DNA from: Paramacrobiotus metropolitanus
Taxonomy: Eukaryota; Tardigrada; Eutardigrada; Parachela; Macrobiotidae
Length of the DNA: 64,000 nucleotides
Reading direction: 5' to 3'
NCBI RefSeq assembly: GCF_019649055.1
Contig: NW_026570221.1
Coordinates: forward strand, 2,728,001-2,792,000
Part shown: piece after piece, positions 10,321-22,370 of the stretch
How positions within the stretch are numbered: the stretch's first letter is position 1
How the letters are laid out: every line of letters starts with the position of its first letter
The notes under the pieces: generated by a model
What the model saw: the letters and a program-made list of their open reading frames with translations, nothing else
Databases searched by the model: none
What the model was told of the DNA's origin: nothing
Made by a program: the position numbers and the translations under genes

Positions 10321-12013
10321 CTAATTAATAAAACTGCGGTGACGAATAAATTCATTAAAAATTAACTGTATAATCTTTCTGCACATCAAATCAGCTTTTT
10401 ATGGCATCAAATCAGTTCATTGAAAGGTAATCGCTCATATTACTCAACATGGAACAGCGCAATAAAACAGCATAAATCAACAATCATGACTTACCAAAAC
10501 ATCGGTTGTGCTGATAATAAGCGTAAATTCCCAACAGCGGCAGCCAAAGAAACACCAAAAGGCGAAATAATAAAGAATTCGAATAAATACGCATTTCACG
10601 TGCTGACGTTTTTACGTCAAAATATTAATATGAATTATTGGCGAAAATTAATAAACAAAATAAAACTAAAACGTGCATATAAAAATGACAATATTATACA
10701 AAACTAATATAAAAAATAACCCATGCATGCAGTAAATAAACAGATGGATGACACAATAAGTAATTAAAAGGAAAAAATTATAATATTGTACTATCCATGG
10801 TGAACAATCAGCACACGGTTCGAACAATACGCAGGTGCGCGCCGAATTATGTCATCGATGCAGCGATGCGTGAAAAGCCGAAGAAAAAAAATTTACCGGT
10901 GAAGAACTCACGCGGTGAACGGCGTTCGAGCCGGAAGTAGAAGAGCGCCTGCACTAACCAGCCAAAAGCCTAAATTAAGCGAAAGCCCGCAAAACGGTGT
11001 GTGCTTAAAATAAATGGCTACGGGCTGTACAACACGCACATCGATGTCCGAATATCACAGCCGCAGAAAATCAGTGATAATAATTTTGATTGATCTGCAA
11101 GACATCTTCCGTACATGTGTCATTTTATCTGCTGCATTTCACTACATAAAATCTCTTTCTTAATGAAGCAAACCTGATTAATTATGCTGTTATCCTATAT
11201 ACAGGTACAACAGAAATTCGCCGGCCCAAAAAATTAGCCTAATAAGAAAACGGTCAGGATTTAGGCGTCAAAATGGACAATTTGACGGCCGGGCAAAACC
11301 GCAGGATATCGCGTAAAATTTATAAACTCGCGTTCTGTTTTTTAAACACGCGCATCACACACATCCCGGTAATAATTATTTTTAAATGCTGTACGTTATT
11401 TATATTATGAAAGCAACTTCTTACTTAAAATATATAGATAATGCATCTGATCAACTTGTGAATAAACTTCATATGGTTACTTTTTATAATAATAATTTAT
11501 ACCATGACAATGTCGAGCGAGACAGATAAAAATGGAATGAATTTGTAATAATTATGCTTGTGCACATTTTTGCTTGTGCGCCTAATATTAAAACCCTTGT
11601 TGAGCAATGACGTACTGTACGTACGCTTCTGTCATGACATAACGATGCTTGTCATATTAATTTTGACGACCTAGTATCCGTCATTTTGCTCGCCAGTCCT
11701 TTGAATTGATTGGCCGCCAATCCGTTAATATATGGAATATGTAATTATGCACTAGTAAATCACTTCCAATTAACTGGAGTGTACTTATAGCGTGCGTTTA
11801 ATCAGTTTCCAGGTTTGCAGCCCGGCGATGTTTCACAATTATACAGTTGTTTTACAGGCTTTCTTGCATAAGATTCGCAGAGGCTGCTTTGCCGAATAAT
11901 CAATGACGATGCCGGTGAAATACGCACAGGCTTGAGGAAGTTTTTGGTAGAAATGAAACACTAATCTAACAAACTGAGGTTAACATCAGCACAACCTAAA
12001 ATATTACAATATT
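10321..12013. other. AT-rich stretch upstream of the dermatopontin-like exons
   Basis: The promoter and first exon of the minus-strand gene ending at 6146 should lie here or beyond. Apart from the weak candidate exon 10912-10969 I found no signal-peptide exon or clear promoter. Confidence 0.35.
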
Positions 12014-12014
12014 A

Positions 12015-12160
12015 TGGCTGCGTGCACGGGTAAACACGGGTGTTGGCTGCATGCAATATTTTTGGGACCGCACGGGTGTTGGCTGCGAGCACGGAGTTTC
12101 GAACGGGTGTTGGCTGCGGGCACGGGATTCCTGCACGGGCGTTGGCTGCGTGCACGGGGA
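12015..12160 (+). repeat. Degenerate tandem repeat, CACGGGTGTTGGCTGC words
   Basis: The word CACGGG(T/C)GTTGGCTGC recurs four to five times at uneven spacing of about 30-40 bp, separated by AT-rich bits. It looks like one arm of the word-repeat elements seen elsewhere in the window, but I find no inverted partner nearby. Confidence 0.6.
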
Positions 12161-13904
12161 AATTTAAATTTTTATAATTTAAACAAATGTACGAGTATAT
12201 TAAAGCGAATGAACGTGTCTAAGCGGTTTACCATGTGTGGCACTGGCTACCTGTTCTGACCAGCTCACCATGCGGATAGCATGACCAGACTAGACAAATT
12301 TATCGGAAGCTGCCCATTCTATTTCTAAAATTGATTTTAGTTTTGTTTCTTCTTCCGTTCGTACGGGACGTACTAATAAAGTTAGGCCTGCGATCTGGCC
12401 GCACAGTGAATTGGTGTTCATCAATTCTGGTAATCGTAATCATAGCTGCTTCGTGACCTTGCATCCTTTTCCAACCTGAACAGTCGACTGCTCCCTGGAA
12501 GCGCTGTATAAGCAGTTCCAGTTGAGATGCTTTAAGAGCATCGTTTTAATATTTTTATTATAATTGTTTTGCGTAATTATTACAAGCCCAGCACGGATGA
12601 ATATTGGCCGATGACTATTACAAAATAAGTAATTCCAAGGATGTGTTGCTTTGCGGTAGCTCACAGACTAAAAATAATATTTATGAAGCCGTACGTATGT
12701 TTAGTAGTATCTATAATTATTATGATACGCTTTACATAAATTAATCGAAACACGGACTGTCTACTTGTACATACGGTACATAACTTGCAATGAAGACTAA
12801 CGTGATGATGACTAACGTGTTGAGTTACATGAATTTTTTACTTTGTGTTGTACTCGTACTAGTACTTATTGTTAAGTAGCAGCTCAAATATTTCTACTGT
12901 TCTGGGTCAAGTTGTGTTAGAAGAGTGTGCATTTCTTATCGCGTCCATGGTAACAAGCCTATGATTGACCACTGGACCTAACAAATGATTTTGGCAAAAG
13001 TCACAATCTGGGATCCACCGCTACACCTAGAGAAATTGGATGTACTTTAAAGCAACAAAATTGGTGAAGTAGAAGCCGAGATCCTTTGCCTCAAAGGACA
13101 GGGGCCGAAGTCCTGGCACAGATAATCAGTATTCATATAACTACTGTGTTACCAGGCTACCAGCGGATGCTTGTTAGTGCAGTACCATGAAGTACTTGAA
13201 AGTCACCGTAAGAAGAGATCGAAGACATGAGAATTTCTGTAATATTTTTTTCCATGAAGATTTTTGTAATAAGGTAATCTGATCATGCCATTTCTGTGTA
13301 AAATGGCCACGTGAGAATTTCTGTAATATAGCCATGGCTACCGCGTTCCTTTTCGGGAAGAATCCTGGAACGGTCACTTTTGAGCAGGGTCTCATGCAAA
13401 ATTGCGGACACACTTGGTGGGCGCTTATGAAGCATGTAACCGACACTATCCACACTTGCATCAAGCCGCGTAGAAGAATTCTGTGCCGTAAAACAAAGTA
13501 TCTGTTTAGTTTCTATAAGTAGTTTGTGGCAAATGAAAAATAGGTCAGAAACCGGTCGAAAAACCTGTTGTGGTTGAATAAGACCTGGAAAACTATAAAT
13601 GCTATGACTAAAAACCGAAAATCATAAAAACTGAAAACTGAAAAAGCCGTGTACACAGCCAACATCCGTGCGGACCCAAAAAGGTCACCCGTGCACGCAG
13701 CATCGATCAAAATATTATTGCTTTAACGTAAATTTTTGGATAAAGAATAATTCCGGTGTACCATAAACATCACAAGCACATGGATTGCCGGCCCATAAAT
13801 AAGCAACATGACGGCCACTGGATCGTCAAAATTAATATGATACGTATTATACCATGACAGGAGCGTACCTATTACCTAGTAACTACCTACTCGTATATCG
13901 TCTG
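12161..13904. other. Non-coding stretch
   Basis: No gene recognised. A phrase containing GAGAATTTCTGTAATAT recurs near 13227 and 13312. Other open frames here look random. Confidence 0.4.
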
Positions 13905-14195
13905 ACACTCTCGCACTCTCGCCTGACACCGATGCTGCACATCCTCACCAAAATAGACGGTTCCATTCATGTCCGTCCACGCAGTGACCTCATCTTCCAG
14001 CCCCAGGATAGACCTGCCTATCAACAAGGTGGTTCCCTTGCGCCACAGGAAGCGGTTGGTCATGATACCGGGGAGAAAGTTGAAGCGCATCGCTCAGACC
14101 ATCTCCGCTGAGTCGCCGTAGCGGACGCGCCGGACGGTGATGTTTTTCATCGGTGTTTCGAAGACGTTATGGGGGAAAAGGGTCACGTTAACCCA
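13905..14195 (-). pseudogene. Ig-family member A, truncated
   Basis: The minus strand reads clearly as the middle of the Ig family described at 49027: an F.TPMKNITV segment, RYGDSAEMV, RFNFLPG and FLWRKG. A TGA replaces the conserved Cys after AEMV, a few extra codons sit before RYG, and similarity stops after the HRC motif near 13905. Upstream it runs into unrelated DNA and then a retroelement fragment. It is a dead partial copy. Confidence 0.8.
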
Positions 14196-14339
14196 AGAAA
14201 AGCGCGAATCGTTATGTAAACATTTATCCGGTTGAACATCTATACTGAATTGCTGAGCATTTATACGGTTTGCCGTCTAATTGCGGATCAAGCTCATTAC
14301 AGAACTGTTAGAGAAAAAAAGAAACTATACAGCTACAGT

Positions 14340-15263
14340 TCATGCAGTTCTTCCTGCGCTTCCATCGTGCCCGCAATGACGCTGTATTTCTTTTTGGATT
14401 TTTATCGACAACCGCTGCCGCAGAAATTGGTGCGAACGTGCTTCTCCAGTGTGCTGTTTAAGTCTTTTCCCTAGCTCTTTGATGATTGCAATCGCCGACG
14501 GTCCCCATGAACCAAGCGTCTTGAAGGCAATCGGTACCAATAGGTAGCGGCCATCCAGCTAAGAGTAAAATCTGGATTTCTTTTCCTCTGCTTGCACTGC
14601 GGCCGCTTCCGCAGTGGCTTTGACATGCGACGGCGCAACAGTGTCTTCGCATGTAACGTCCCATGCGAGACACAGCCCGCGTTTCCAAGCGAGTGTCGTG
14701 CAGCCGTCCGGGCGGCGTTCGGTGGTGTGAGAGGTGCCGCGCGGCTCTAGTTTTGCAGGTACGCCAGCGGATACAAAACTCATGCACGATATGCAGTTTA
14801 ACGCTCCGTGACGCGGATGCCGTCCGGCGGAAAAGGCACATGACAGCCCGTGGTGCTCCTAACCATCAAGTGGTTTATGGCATTTAGCGCAGTCATGAGG
14901 GTCGCAGATCGTGGCACCGAGGCGGAGACCAACGCTGATCTTCCGTTCGTCGTCACCTAGTAGTTTGCCGATGTGGGCCAAAGGCAAAACGTTTAGCCAG
15001 ACGCCGGCTTCCGGCCTAAACCGGGCAAGTAAACGCGCTGTACTGATCTCGTGCCTTGAAACAGTTGCAGCAGGGTGGATAAGGAGACGTTGCATAATGG
15101 TCTCCTCCCAGGCCTTCTGGGACTTCCGGAATGGGGCTTGAGTTTGTCGGCTTACAGGCCAAAGTGTCCGGCGGACGGTTGATCCGTCCGGATGGTTCCG
15201 CCGGTTACAAACTGATTCGTTCCCGCACAGCGCTACGCGTTTCTGTCGTAAGCATAAAAACAT
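14340..15263 (-). pseudogene. C-terminal fragment of a reverse-transcriptase-bearing retroelement
   Basis: Broken minus-strand frames spell, in order, QKAWEET, RLLARFRPEAGVWLN.LP, GLRLGATICDPHDC, a Cys-His knuckle, LEPRGTS..ERRPDGCT, and VPIAFKTLGSWGPSA followed by LGKRLKQHTGEA. I recall this series as the conserved tail downstream of the reverse transcriptase in retroelements of sponges, cnidarians and other invertebrates. At least two frameshifts interrupt it. A plus-strand copy lies at 51206-51801. Confidence 0.65.
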
Positions 15264-15464
15264 CCGGGTGACGATAAGTTCGCAATGTACCGTTAAAACC
15301 TGCCTGTTGTTCGCTGTGGAATATTTCTAAGTTTGCAAATACTTTTTAACTTTCTTTTAAAGCTGGCTTCTTGCAAAAACGAAAATTATGGTTAAATGGA
15401 ACATGAAGGGAAGGCAATAGGTGACATCTGCATAATCCTCCAGTAACGTACATGAAGGCTGCGC

Positions 15465-15706
15465 GGCCCAGACTCCAACTCTGACTCTGACTACTCAAAG
15501 TCTGACTCTGACTCTGAAGGTTTGTTAGGTTTCTTATTAGGTTTCTTAGGTTTCTTAGTTTTCTCAGGTTTCTTAAGTTATTCTTAAGTTTCTTTAGGTA
15601 TTCTTAGGTTATTCAGTCAGAGTCAGAGTTTGGAAAGTCAGAGTCAGACTTTGAGTAGTCAGAGTTTGAGCGGTAAGAGTCTGAGTCAGAGCTTGAGCGC
15701 GGGCCC
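15465..15706. mobile_element. Word-repeat foldback element, copy 1 (CTGACT arms, CTTAGG core)
   Basis: The 242-bp element begins GGCCCAGACTCC and ends with GAGCGCGGGCCC. It is flanked by the 8-bp direct repeat GGCTGCGC (15457-15464 and 15707-15714). The left arm repeats GACTCT/AACTCT words and the right arm repeats their complements. The core repeats TTTCTTAGG. A second, longer copy is at 48066-48373. It codes for nothing visible. Confidence 0.8.
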
Positions 15707-15938
15707 GGCTGCGCTGGCATTTTCTACCACACATGCAATACGTCTAAGTACAAGCCCGGCCCGAGAATTTTAGACTGCTATAAGACTGCTAAATCTTTTC
15801 ACATTTTCCGGAAATACCCAGCCTTTTTCGGTTACAACAACAATAATCATTAACCATTCCAGAGGCAAACGCAAAATGATTCATAGGATACAAAGCTCAC
15901 ACGCAGTTGCTTAACCGCCAGCTAAATGGTGGTTTCAG

Positions 15939-17250
15939 TTAGACAACGTTCAGGTAGGCTTCCTGAGCGATCCACTCGTCCAGACGATCATTAATGCGGA
16001 ACCAGCATTCATAGAGACCGTCGTGTTCCCAGGTGACGCTTTGATCTTCATCTTCGAGTCGCATCGACACTGATCATCCACGCCGAAATGGAAGATTCCA
16101 TTAAACCCCGCCAAGAAGTGACCTTTTCCGCTACCTCCGGAACGGAAAGGGCCGAAAGCAGTAGTTTCCTTTGCGCCACAAAAAACGGGTCCTCAGGGCG
16201 CCGGGGAGGAACTTGAAGCGAACCGGGCACGCCATCTCCGCGGGGTCGCCGTAACGCGCGGTGACGTTCTTCATGGGCGGATCGAAAACCTCGTGGCGGA
16301 AGAGAGTGGCGCTGACCCAGTAGCTGCGTCACCACCAACTGGTTCCCGTTGGAGTGCAAGCACTCGTACAGACCGGTGTGGACATACGTGAAGTTCTTCA
16401 ACGCGATGGAAAAAGCGCCAGTGACCTCGTCGTACCCGGACACCCTCCCTTGCGACACATTTCCTCCCTTGGTAACCATTTCAGTTGCCGGGTCGCAGCA
16501 ATAATTCAAACCCTTGTACGGTTCCAAGGTCACAGTGGAATTGTTAATAGCAATTTCGAGTCCGTTATCTGTGAATGCCGGCGGAATCGCGATGTGGGAC
16601 ACCTGTACGGAATACTGACAGTCATTCACAAACAACCCTGATAAAAAACGGCAAGATGATTTTAATTACCAAACCCAAACCGGCTTGTTCACTCGAAAAC
16701 TCACCTTTACAGGCACATTATGATTATGTTAAGCAGTAATTACAGACTTACAGTTACTTCGTGCCACAAGAAAGACGGTCATTTTGATTACTGTGGTTCT
16801 ACCTATGCTGCTGTCGTTCTGAGTGCATTCTGTTCTTGCACGACTATGTCGCTATCTAACTGGGTTCTGAGACTTCTGACCAACAACCAAATATACCGCT
16901 TGATGATAAGTTCAAATGAATATACCGATTGATGATAAGATTTGCGTATAAAACTGTATTTTTTGTTGCCCACATTAGCTGTCGGTTCCTTTGACATCAA
17001 TGGAGCCGACGCCCAGTGCGAGCGGTCCAGGGATTTCTCTGTCCCTAATATCGCATATACAGTACCTTCTTGTCGTTTGAGTTGTTACAAGGAAGGAAGA
17101 GTGTGCCGCCTTCAGGCGCTCGATGATCTTCGTCTGCGACGGCCATTCCGGCTACGGGATAATGTCGGGAGGACGGACCGCGACCATAGCCGTGCAAATG
17201 CATGATGCCGTGACCGCTACGTTGTTTGGCATCGTTTAAAATCTGGTTCA
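15939..17250 (-). pseudogene. Ig-family member B, two exons, frameshifted
   Basis: The N-terminal exon, 17066-17250 (185 bp), keeps the family length and both splice sites (pyrimidine tract plus ATAG acceptor, GTACTG donor). Inside it an inserted and a deleted base cancel, so a short segment is read in another frame before APEGGTLF returns. The C-terminal exon, 15939-16602, starts correctly (VSHIAIPPAFT, FTYVHTGLYECLHSNG), but a 2-bp deletion after VTQ and later shifts destroy the second Ig domain. The stop TAA at 15939-15941 is at the family position. No signal exon was found upstream. Confidence 0.8.
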
Positions 17251-18225
17251 CTATACAGAAGACTATGGTCAAACGAGAATAAAAGTAAACGCGCAACACG
17301 TATAACCATGGTCTTATCGCAGCATGCAACATGAGAAAGAACGGTATGCAATACGCGAAATGCGGTATGCAATACAGGAAAATGCAGTGTTTTTTAAGAA
17401 AAACTTATTTCTGAAAATAACAAGGAGATGAATCTGGAACAAAGCACAAAGCTGCGGCTTTGTGCACTGACATACAGATATAATCAATCTTTCAGATCTG
17501 AAATCAGTATACAGCGACAGTACAGCACGCATACACCCACACTCACTACAGCGAGTTTGCGCTAAACGTTTCCGAGTGACTGCAGTTTATTCTAGGGAAA
17601 CAACCAAGTTTAAAAGAAAAACCTGGAAGACCTTATAACACAAAGTCTAAGGAACTTTGCAACAGCCAATCAGAAGAACTCGAAACCAGTTGGCATTTGA
17701 GTACCGTCTTCAGAGGCGGTATGCTTATTTTATTTATAAGTAATATTCCGCCCATGGGGTGGGACCATAAGACTACTGTGATGCCAAGTGGTACTTTGTA
17801 TGTGCTGCTTGCTACATGAGAAAACGGCTGCGTGCTAAATATGGCTGCGAACGGAATGTACGGAATGGTTCAGACTTCAGAGACTAGAGTACGTGCTCCG
17901 CAGCCCAGTCCGTACACAGACACGTGCGGCGGCAGATAAGCGGTACGTCTGCAGGATAAAAACTGCTTCATATCTTTGTACGGTATTACGCAATTTAGTC
18001 ACGTACAGCAACGAAAAATAATTCGAGTCGACTGCGCGCGAGAGCGCGACCACCTTGTCGACGGTCGGCACTAGGCAGTGTGAACGCACAAAAAAGACCC
18101 ACAGGGCACAGGCAGTATATGCCGGCCTGCCAACCGTTGCAAGCATCTGCGTAAGTAATAAGGGCATGTGAGCGGAGAAGCGGCTCACGTAAAGCGACAA
18201 AATCTTTCAAAGGATTTAACGTATT
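17251..18225. other. Non-coding stretch upstream of Ig member B
   Basis: No signal-peptide exon like that of member C (25576-25672) was found here. No other feature recognised. Confidence 0.4.
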
Positions 18226-18297
18226 GCGCCGTGGTGCAGTGGTACTGCCTACGCGGATCTAACGACGTAGCCGGGGTTCGATTCCCCCATCGGCGCC
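18226..18297 (+). pseudogene. tRNA-like sequence (Gly-like body, defective anticodon arm)
   Basis: Complementary ends GCGCCG/CGGCGC, a good A-box (TGGTGCAGTGG), a strong B-box (GGTTCGATTCC) and a following T-run make this tRNA-related. The acceptor lacks one base, and the anticodon stem CTACG/CGTAG encloses a 12-nt loop instead of 7. It is probably a tRNA pseudogene or the head of a tRNA-derived SINE. Pol III could still transcribe it. Confidence 0.55.
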
Positions 18298-19971
18298 TTT
18301 TTCGGCCGTTTCTCGGTTTCCCTCGGATTGCGCCCTGCTTAGAGGCACATAGTTTTTACGCCTGATTACAGCGACTTCGTCGTGAACGGACGTAAACCAA
18401 CCCGCAACGTGATCTTCCACACGGAAAATAAACTGTACAGAACCGGGCTGTGTAATGACTGCATTCTGAAATAGACTTTATATAATCCTGCATGCTCTAC
18501 AACATGTTAGTGTTTACATTTCCCGTTGACAACTTTTTGCTAAAATTTTTTGACTCAATGTTCTTCGAATCAAAGCAAAAAAAATTAAAAGGTACAGCAC
18601 AGAATATTTTGCATCATCAACCGAAAAGCGAAGCCGCCGACACGATCGGAGGCATAAAATTAAAAACTTTACGATGATTTCGAGAGTCCGAAAGTGGTCA
18701 AAACCTGTGACTGAAGAAATGGTCCAAGAATGGGCAACGACGAAAATGCATGTACGGGGCACTTGCACAAAAAAGACAGAACACGTAGTACCACTGAAAG
18801 TTTGCTTATCTGTTTTCTGATATTGTAATTTTATAACAAATAACGACAAGAAAAATAAACTGCGACAAGAAAATTAGTATACTGAAATCAAATTTTCCGG
18901 TAGCTGTAAAGACTACAACTTGGATGCAAAGCCGACAACTGACTGAAAACATGAGGCAAAATTAACAATAGCGTGACCTTTATACGATAACTTCAAACGT
19001 TTTACGCACTTTGACTTTTTGCATGGAAACGAGACCGGGAAAGGTGGAATGACTAAAAGCTATCACGCAAAATAAAACAAAGATTTAAACTTAACCGGTT
19101 GAAGCAGCTGAATTTTGTTACTGCCCCAACTTGACTGAGAAGTGTTTCTGTTTATTTACCAATAAAATTTTTCTCTACGGCCAATTTTTAAAATATTATT
19201 ATTTTGCAACATTTACGGCAAACTGGGAATCACTATGCGTGGCAGCGTGGTTAATTTTAAAAGCGCCTGAAGATGAAAGAAACTGTTCCCGAAATGTCGG
19301 ATTCAAGACATCTCAATTTTTGAATGTAAAATCGTAGTTTCAGAATGGGGAATTTAATTGACAAAGTTAGTAGTAACAAATAAAAATTATGTCTCATGTG
19401 CGGGAGTACGTACAGTAAATACGTAATACAGGCCAGCTTACGTATTCTAATTTAAAGGCCACCTCGAACACTGTTCCCGCACAATTTTTTTGCTAAATTT
19501 TAAGCATCCTAAAACGATTATTAATCTCCCTTTAATCACCCTTTGTTCCCTTCCTGACTTGCTAGAAGATTCTGATTTTGATACGGTTTGATTTGCAACT
19601 AAATTGTACGCTAAAAAAATACAACATAAATATCAAAACGACAGACAGAAATATTCAGAATTTATTTTTCAAAAGTGCCCCGACTTGGCTGAGCAGGGCT
19701 GTAATTCGATAATATAAAATCGTCTGACTGCAAAGCGCACGTAAAAGGCCAAAACAAATTAGGGTAGAAACGCACGGCAGTCGTCTTTTCAGACCAGCGT
19801 ACGGTTGCGTCGTAACGAAAGGTTTTGCCATAAGCGGGCGTAAAACGAACTTTATAACGTTTAATTTCAAAAACTTTAACGCTATTCCGTAGTAAAATAT
19901 AGTTAAAAGCGCGCTAGTACAAGCAGAATAGCAACTGCCTGCTTTTACCACAATTACAATAGCCTACACTG
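18298..19971. other. Non-coding stretch
   Basis: AT-rich, no convincing exon or repeat recognised. Confidence 0.4.
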
Positions 19972-20223
19972 ATGATACTGTTAGTGCCTTTCCTCGGTAT
20001 AAAGATTTATGCGGATGTCCAGACCGACGGCTATCCGATAACGCCAAACGATGAAAGGTGCACACAGCGGACTTCAATCCATACCGAGCCGGGAACTCCA
20101 GTCGTTTTCTGGCTACGGACGAAACCTGCCGCCTTTGTGTTAGCATCGCATTATTCTACAAAGAATTCTGACACCGGCAGTGCAGCATTACACGATAGAA
20201 TCAGTTTTAAAATGCGAAGGTAG
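19972..20223 (+). CDS. Hypothetical small secreted protein or exon
   Basis: An ATG opens an 83-codon frame with a hydrophobic start (MILLVPFLGI), then a polar, Cys-containing stretch with an EPGTPVVFWLRTK segment. Codon choice looks more protein-like than the surrounding DNA. I do not recognise a family. It could be a genuine short protein, a first exon, or chance. Confidence 0.22.
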   Translation: MILLVPFLGIKIYADVQTDGYPITPNDERCTQRTSIHTEPGTPVVFWLRTKPAAFVLASHYSTKNSDTGSAALHDRISFKMRR

Positions 20224-20272
20224 ACCGCTGAATACGACAACAGTCTAAACAAAACGCTAGCGCAATGCCGCA

Positions 20273-21113
20273 AGGGGTAGATAATTATTTCAACAACTTC
20301 TGCCACGAAAACAGCTGCCAAAACTCCCGGCTCACAGTTATAATCTTTAATTTAATAATTAAACAACGCAGAAACAGCTGATTTGATCTGATAGCGATCG
20401 ATTTGATCTGATAGCGATCAAAAAGCGATCGAATCGGATAGTGAAATCCACAACGAGTCCCTGAACTGTCTGAACATACCACTTCAATGTCGAACTCAAA
20501 GGAGAATTCCCGGACATCTTTCCCCGACAAATCACTAAATTTATCCTGCCAACTTACTGAAATCAATGGGGATGCTGCTGGTTTGTCTTCTCGCCGAACA
20601 GGGGATGCTCCGGGGGATGAGCGACAACATCACGAAACCTCCAACAATAACCGCTAGACGGCACATTAGGGAAGATTCCACAAGAATAAGATAATTAAAA
20701 AAGTAAAAAATAAAACACTGGTGTCTACGAGTAGAACAGATGGAAAAATTGTTCTTATGCTTCGTGAAGAAGCAGGTTCTTCGGTGAAATTCAGATGATT
20801 GAGATTCGTAGGATTAACATTGACCCAAATCAGCATCTCATGATCTTGCTGATTTGCCGAAGCCAGGTGGTTCTGCAGGGCGGCTGACCGTACGGTACTG
20901 AATCACTGACCGTCCAGCATCCAAGCTGGGTATGACCGTACCATGCGCTGCTTGCGCCGTCCACCCGTCATGAGTGCCGAGCGCCGTCGACGATCTGTCG
21001 GAACCGGTGGAAATCAAATCTGCAGTTAATAGATTTATTAGCACGTGTTGATATGCAAAATTACAGTAGTTATAAGTCCGGGTGATTTTTGCTCATTCAA
21101 TGCAAATTATTTT
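20273..21113. repeat. Dispersed repeat, copy 1 of 2
   Basis: From GGGGTAGATAATTATTTC to about ATTCAATGCAAAT this stretch matches 55889-56683 in the same orientation, with small indels. Inside, a minus-strand frame (20285-20566) has segments such as WQDKFSDLSGKDVREF and SDSSGTRCGFHYPIRS that stay open here but carry a stop in copy 2. A 20-bp unit (GATTTGATCTGATAGCGATC) is duplicated in tandem here only. I cannot tell whether it is a transposon or a segmental duplication. Confidence 0.75.
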
Positions 21114-22139
21114 CATTATTTTCAGTCATACAGACCAGTAGCTAGCGCGTGCTGGTGTTTAAGTAAAGTTATTACGAAGTACAGTTACGACAGTTATTTA
21201 AGTTAGAAAAGCTCCGCGTTACCAGCCGTTATCTACTGCGCGCGCATTTTGCACAAAAACCAACTGACGCTGGAAGATACAAGAATGTCTGGGTCTTCGC
21301 AATGTACATCCGGATTGTTGTGCTCACATAGTCGCATCGGCGTTTGACGATTCTAGTACATTCTAGTTTGCCGGTTCTAGTACGATGGGAACCAACAAGC
21401 GGGGCAGTGATGTTGCCGCCAGTGCGCGGCTCATCTTTAGGACAAGCTTGTTATCACTTATCAGCAGTCGTTATTACGACTGTGTCCACTACCTCGCATA
21501 CCGCCATGAATATTGCGAATAAGTAATGGACGATAACGGCCCTCTGTCGATTAACCGCTAAACTTTTTTCTAACGCATGAATTATGGGAAAATTCAGGGA
21601 GGATTACAAAACACCCGCAGTGGTTATCATGACATGGCTTGTGCAGATAACCTAAGCGACTAAACTATTGTATCAACAATACATCAACCCGGAAGAGCAC
21701 ATTAAATGCATGAACAATGGTTATCCCCCAAACTCCAAAGTCCGATGGGTACAACGTACGTACGTACTCGTATGTCAGACTGAAATTTGAACGTCTACTG
21801 TCTGCTCTGCCTGTTTGCTTACGAAGTGCGGAGTACGTGCAGGCACGTTCCCGATTCACAATAAAAGTTATTGTGATACAAATAATAGAAAAAATTTAGT
21901 AAGAAACAAATGCCTAGCTGCGTACAATAAAGTACAAAATACTCTCACTGAGAATATTTTGAACTTTATTGTCCGCAGCTGCCCCAACTTGGCCCGACAT
22001 CCATGTAGTTATTCACACGAACGCAAACTATTTCTATGTTTTTATTCACACGGACTGATTGAACTGAATCCGTAAGCAGCGTTCAAAGGATTCAATGTCA
22101 CTTTTTCAGGACAACCATGTAATCCATAATGGTTACTAA
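21114..22139. other. Non-coding stretch
   Basis: No exon, RNA gene or clear repeat recognised. Confidence 0.4.
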
Positions 22140-22370
22140 ATGATTACCCCAAAGACACGAGGACACTACAATGACGCGCAGACCACAATTACTGTTCCAT
22201 TGACGGGCAGAATCTTCGTTGACGCGCAGACCGTTGTTAATGATTCGAATCATTCACAATCAGTTCATTCGCAGACACTACGATGACGCGCATGTCCTCG
22301 ACTGACATGCAGACACAACACTGCTGCGCAGACGCAGACACAACACTCCATTGACGTGCCGACCGCATTC
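22140..22370 (+). repeat. Degenerate GACGCGCAGAC word repeat
   Basis: Variants of GACGCGCAGAC and GCAGACACAACACT recur about eight times at irregular spacing. A short palindrome, AATGATTCGAATCATT, lies inside. It resembles the arm of a word-repeat element, but I find no inverted partner. Confidence 0.55.

Noticed and set aside
12014-12259. 81-codon frame with repeated HGCWL words
   Set aside because: It is the translation of a degenerate tandem repeat, not a protein.
18226-18297. A functional tRNA-Gly
   Set aside because: The acceptor is one base short and the anticodon loop has 12 nt, so it should not decode.
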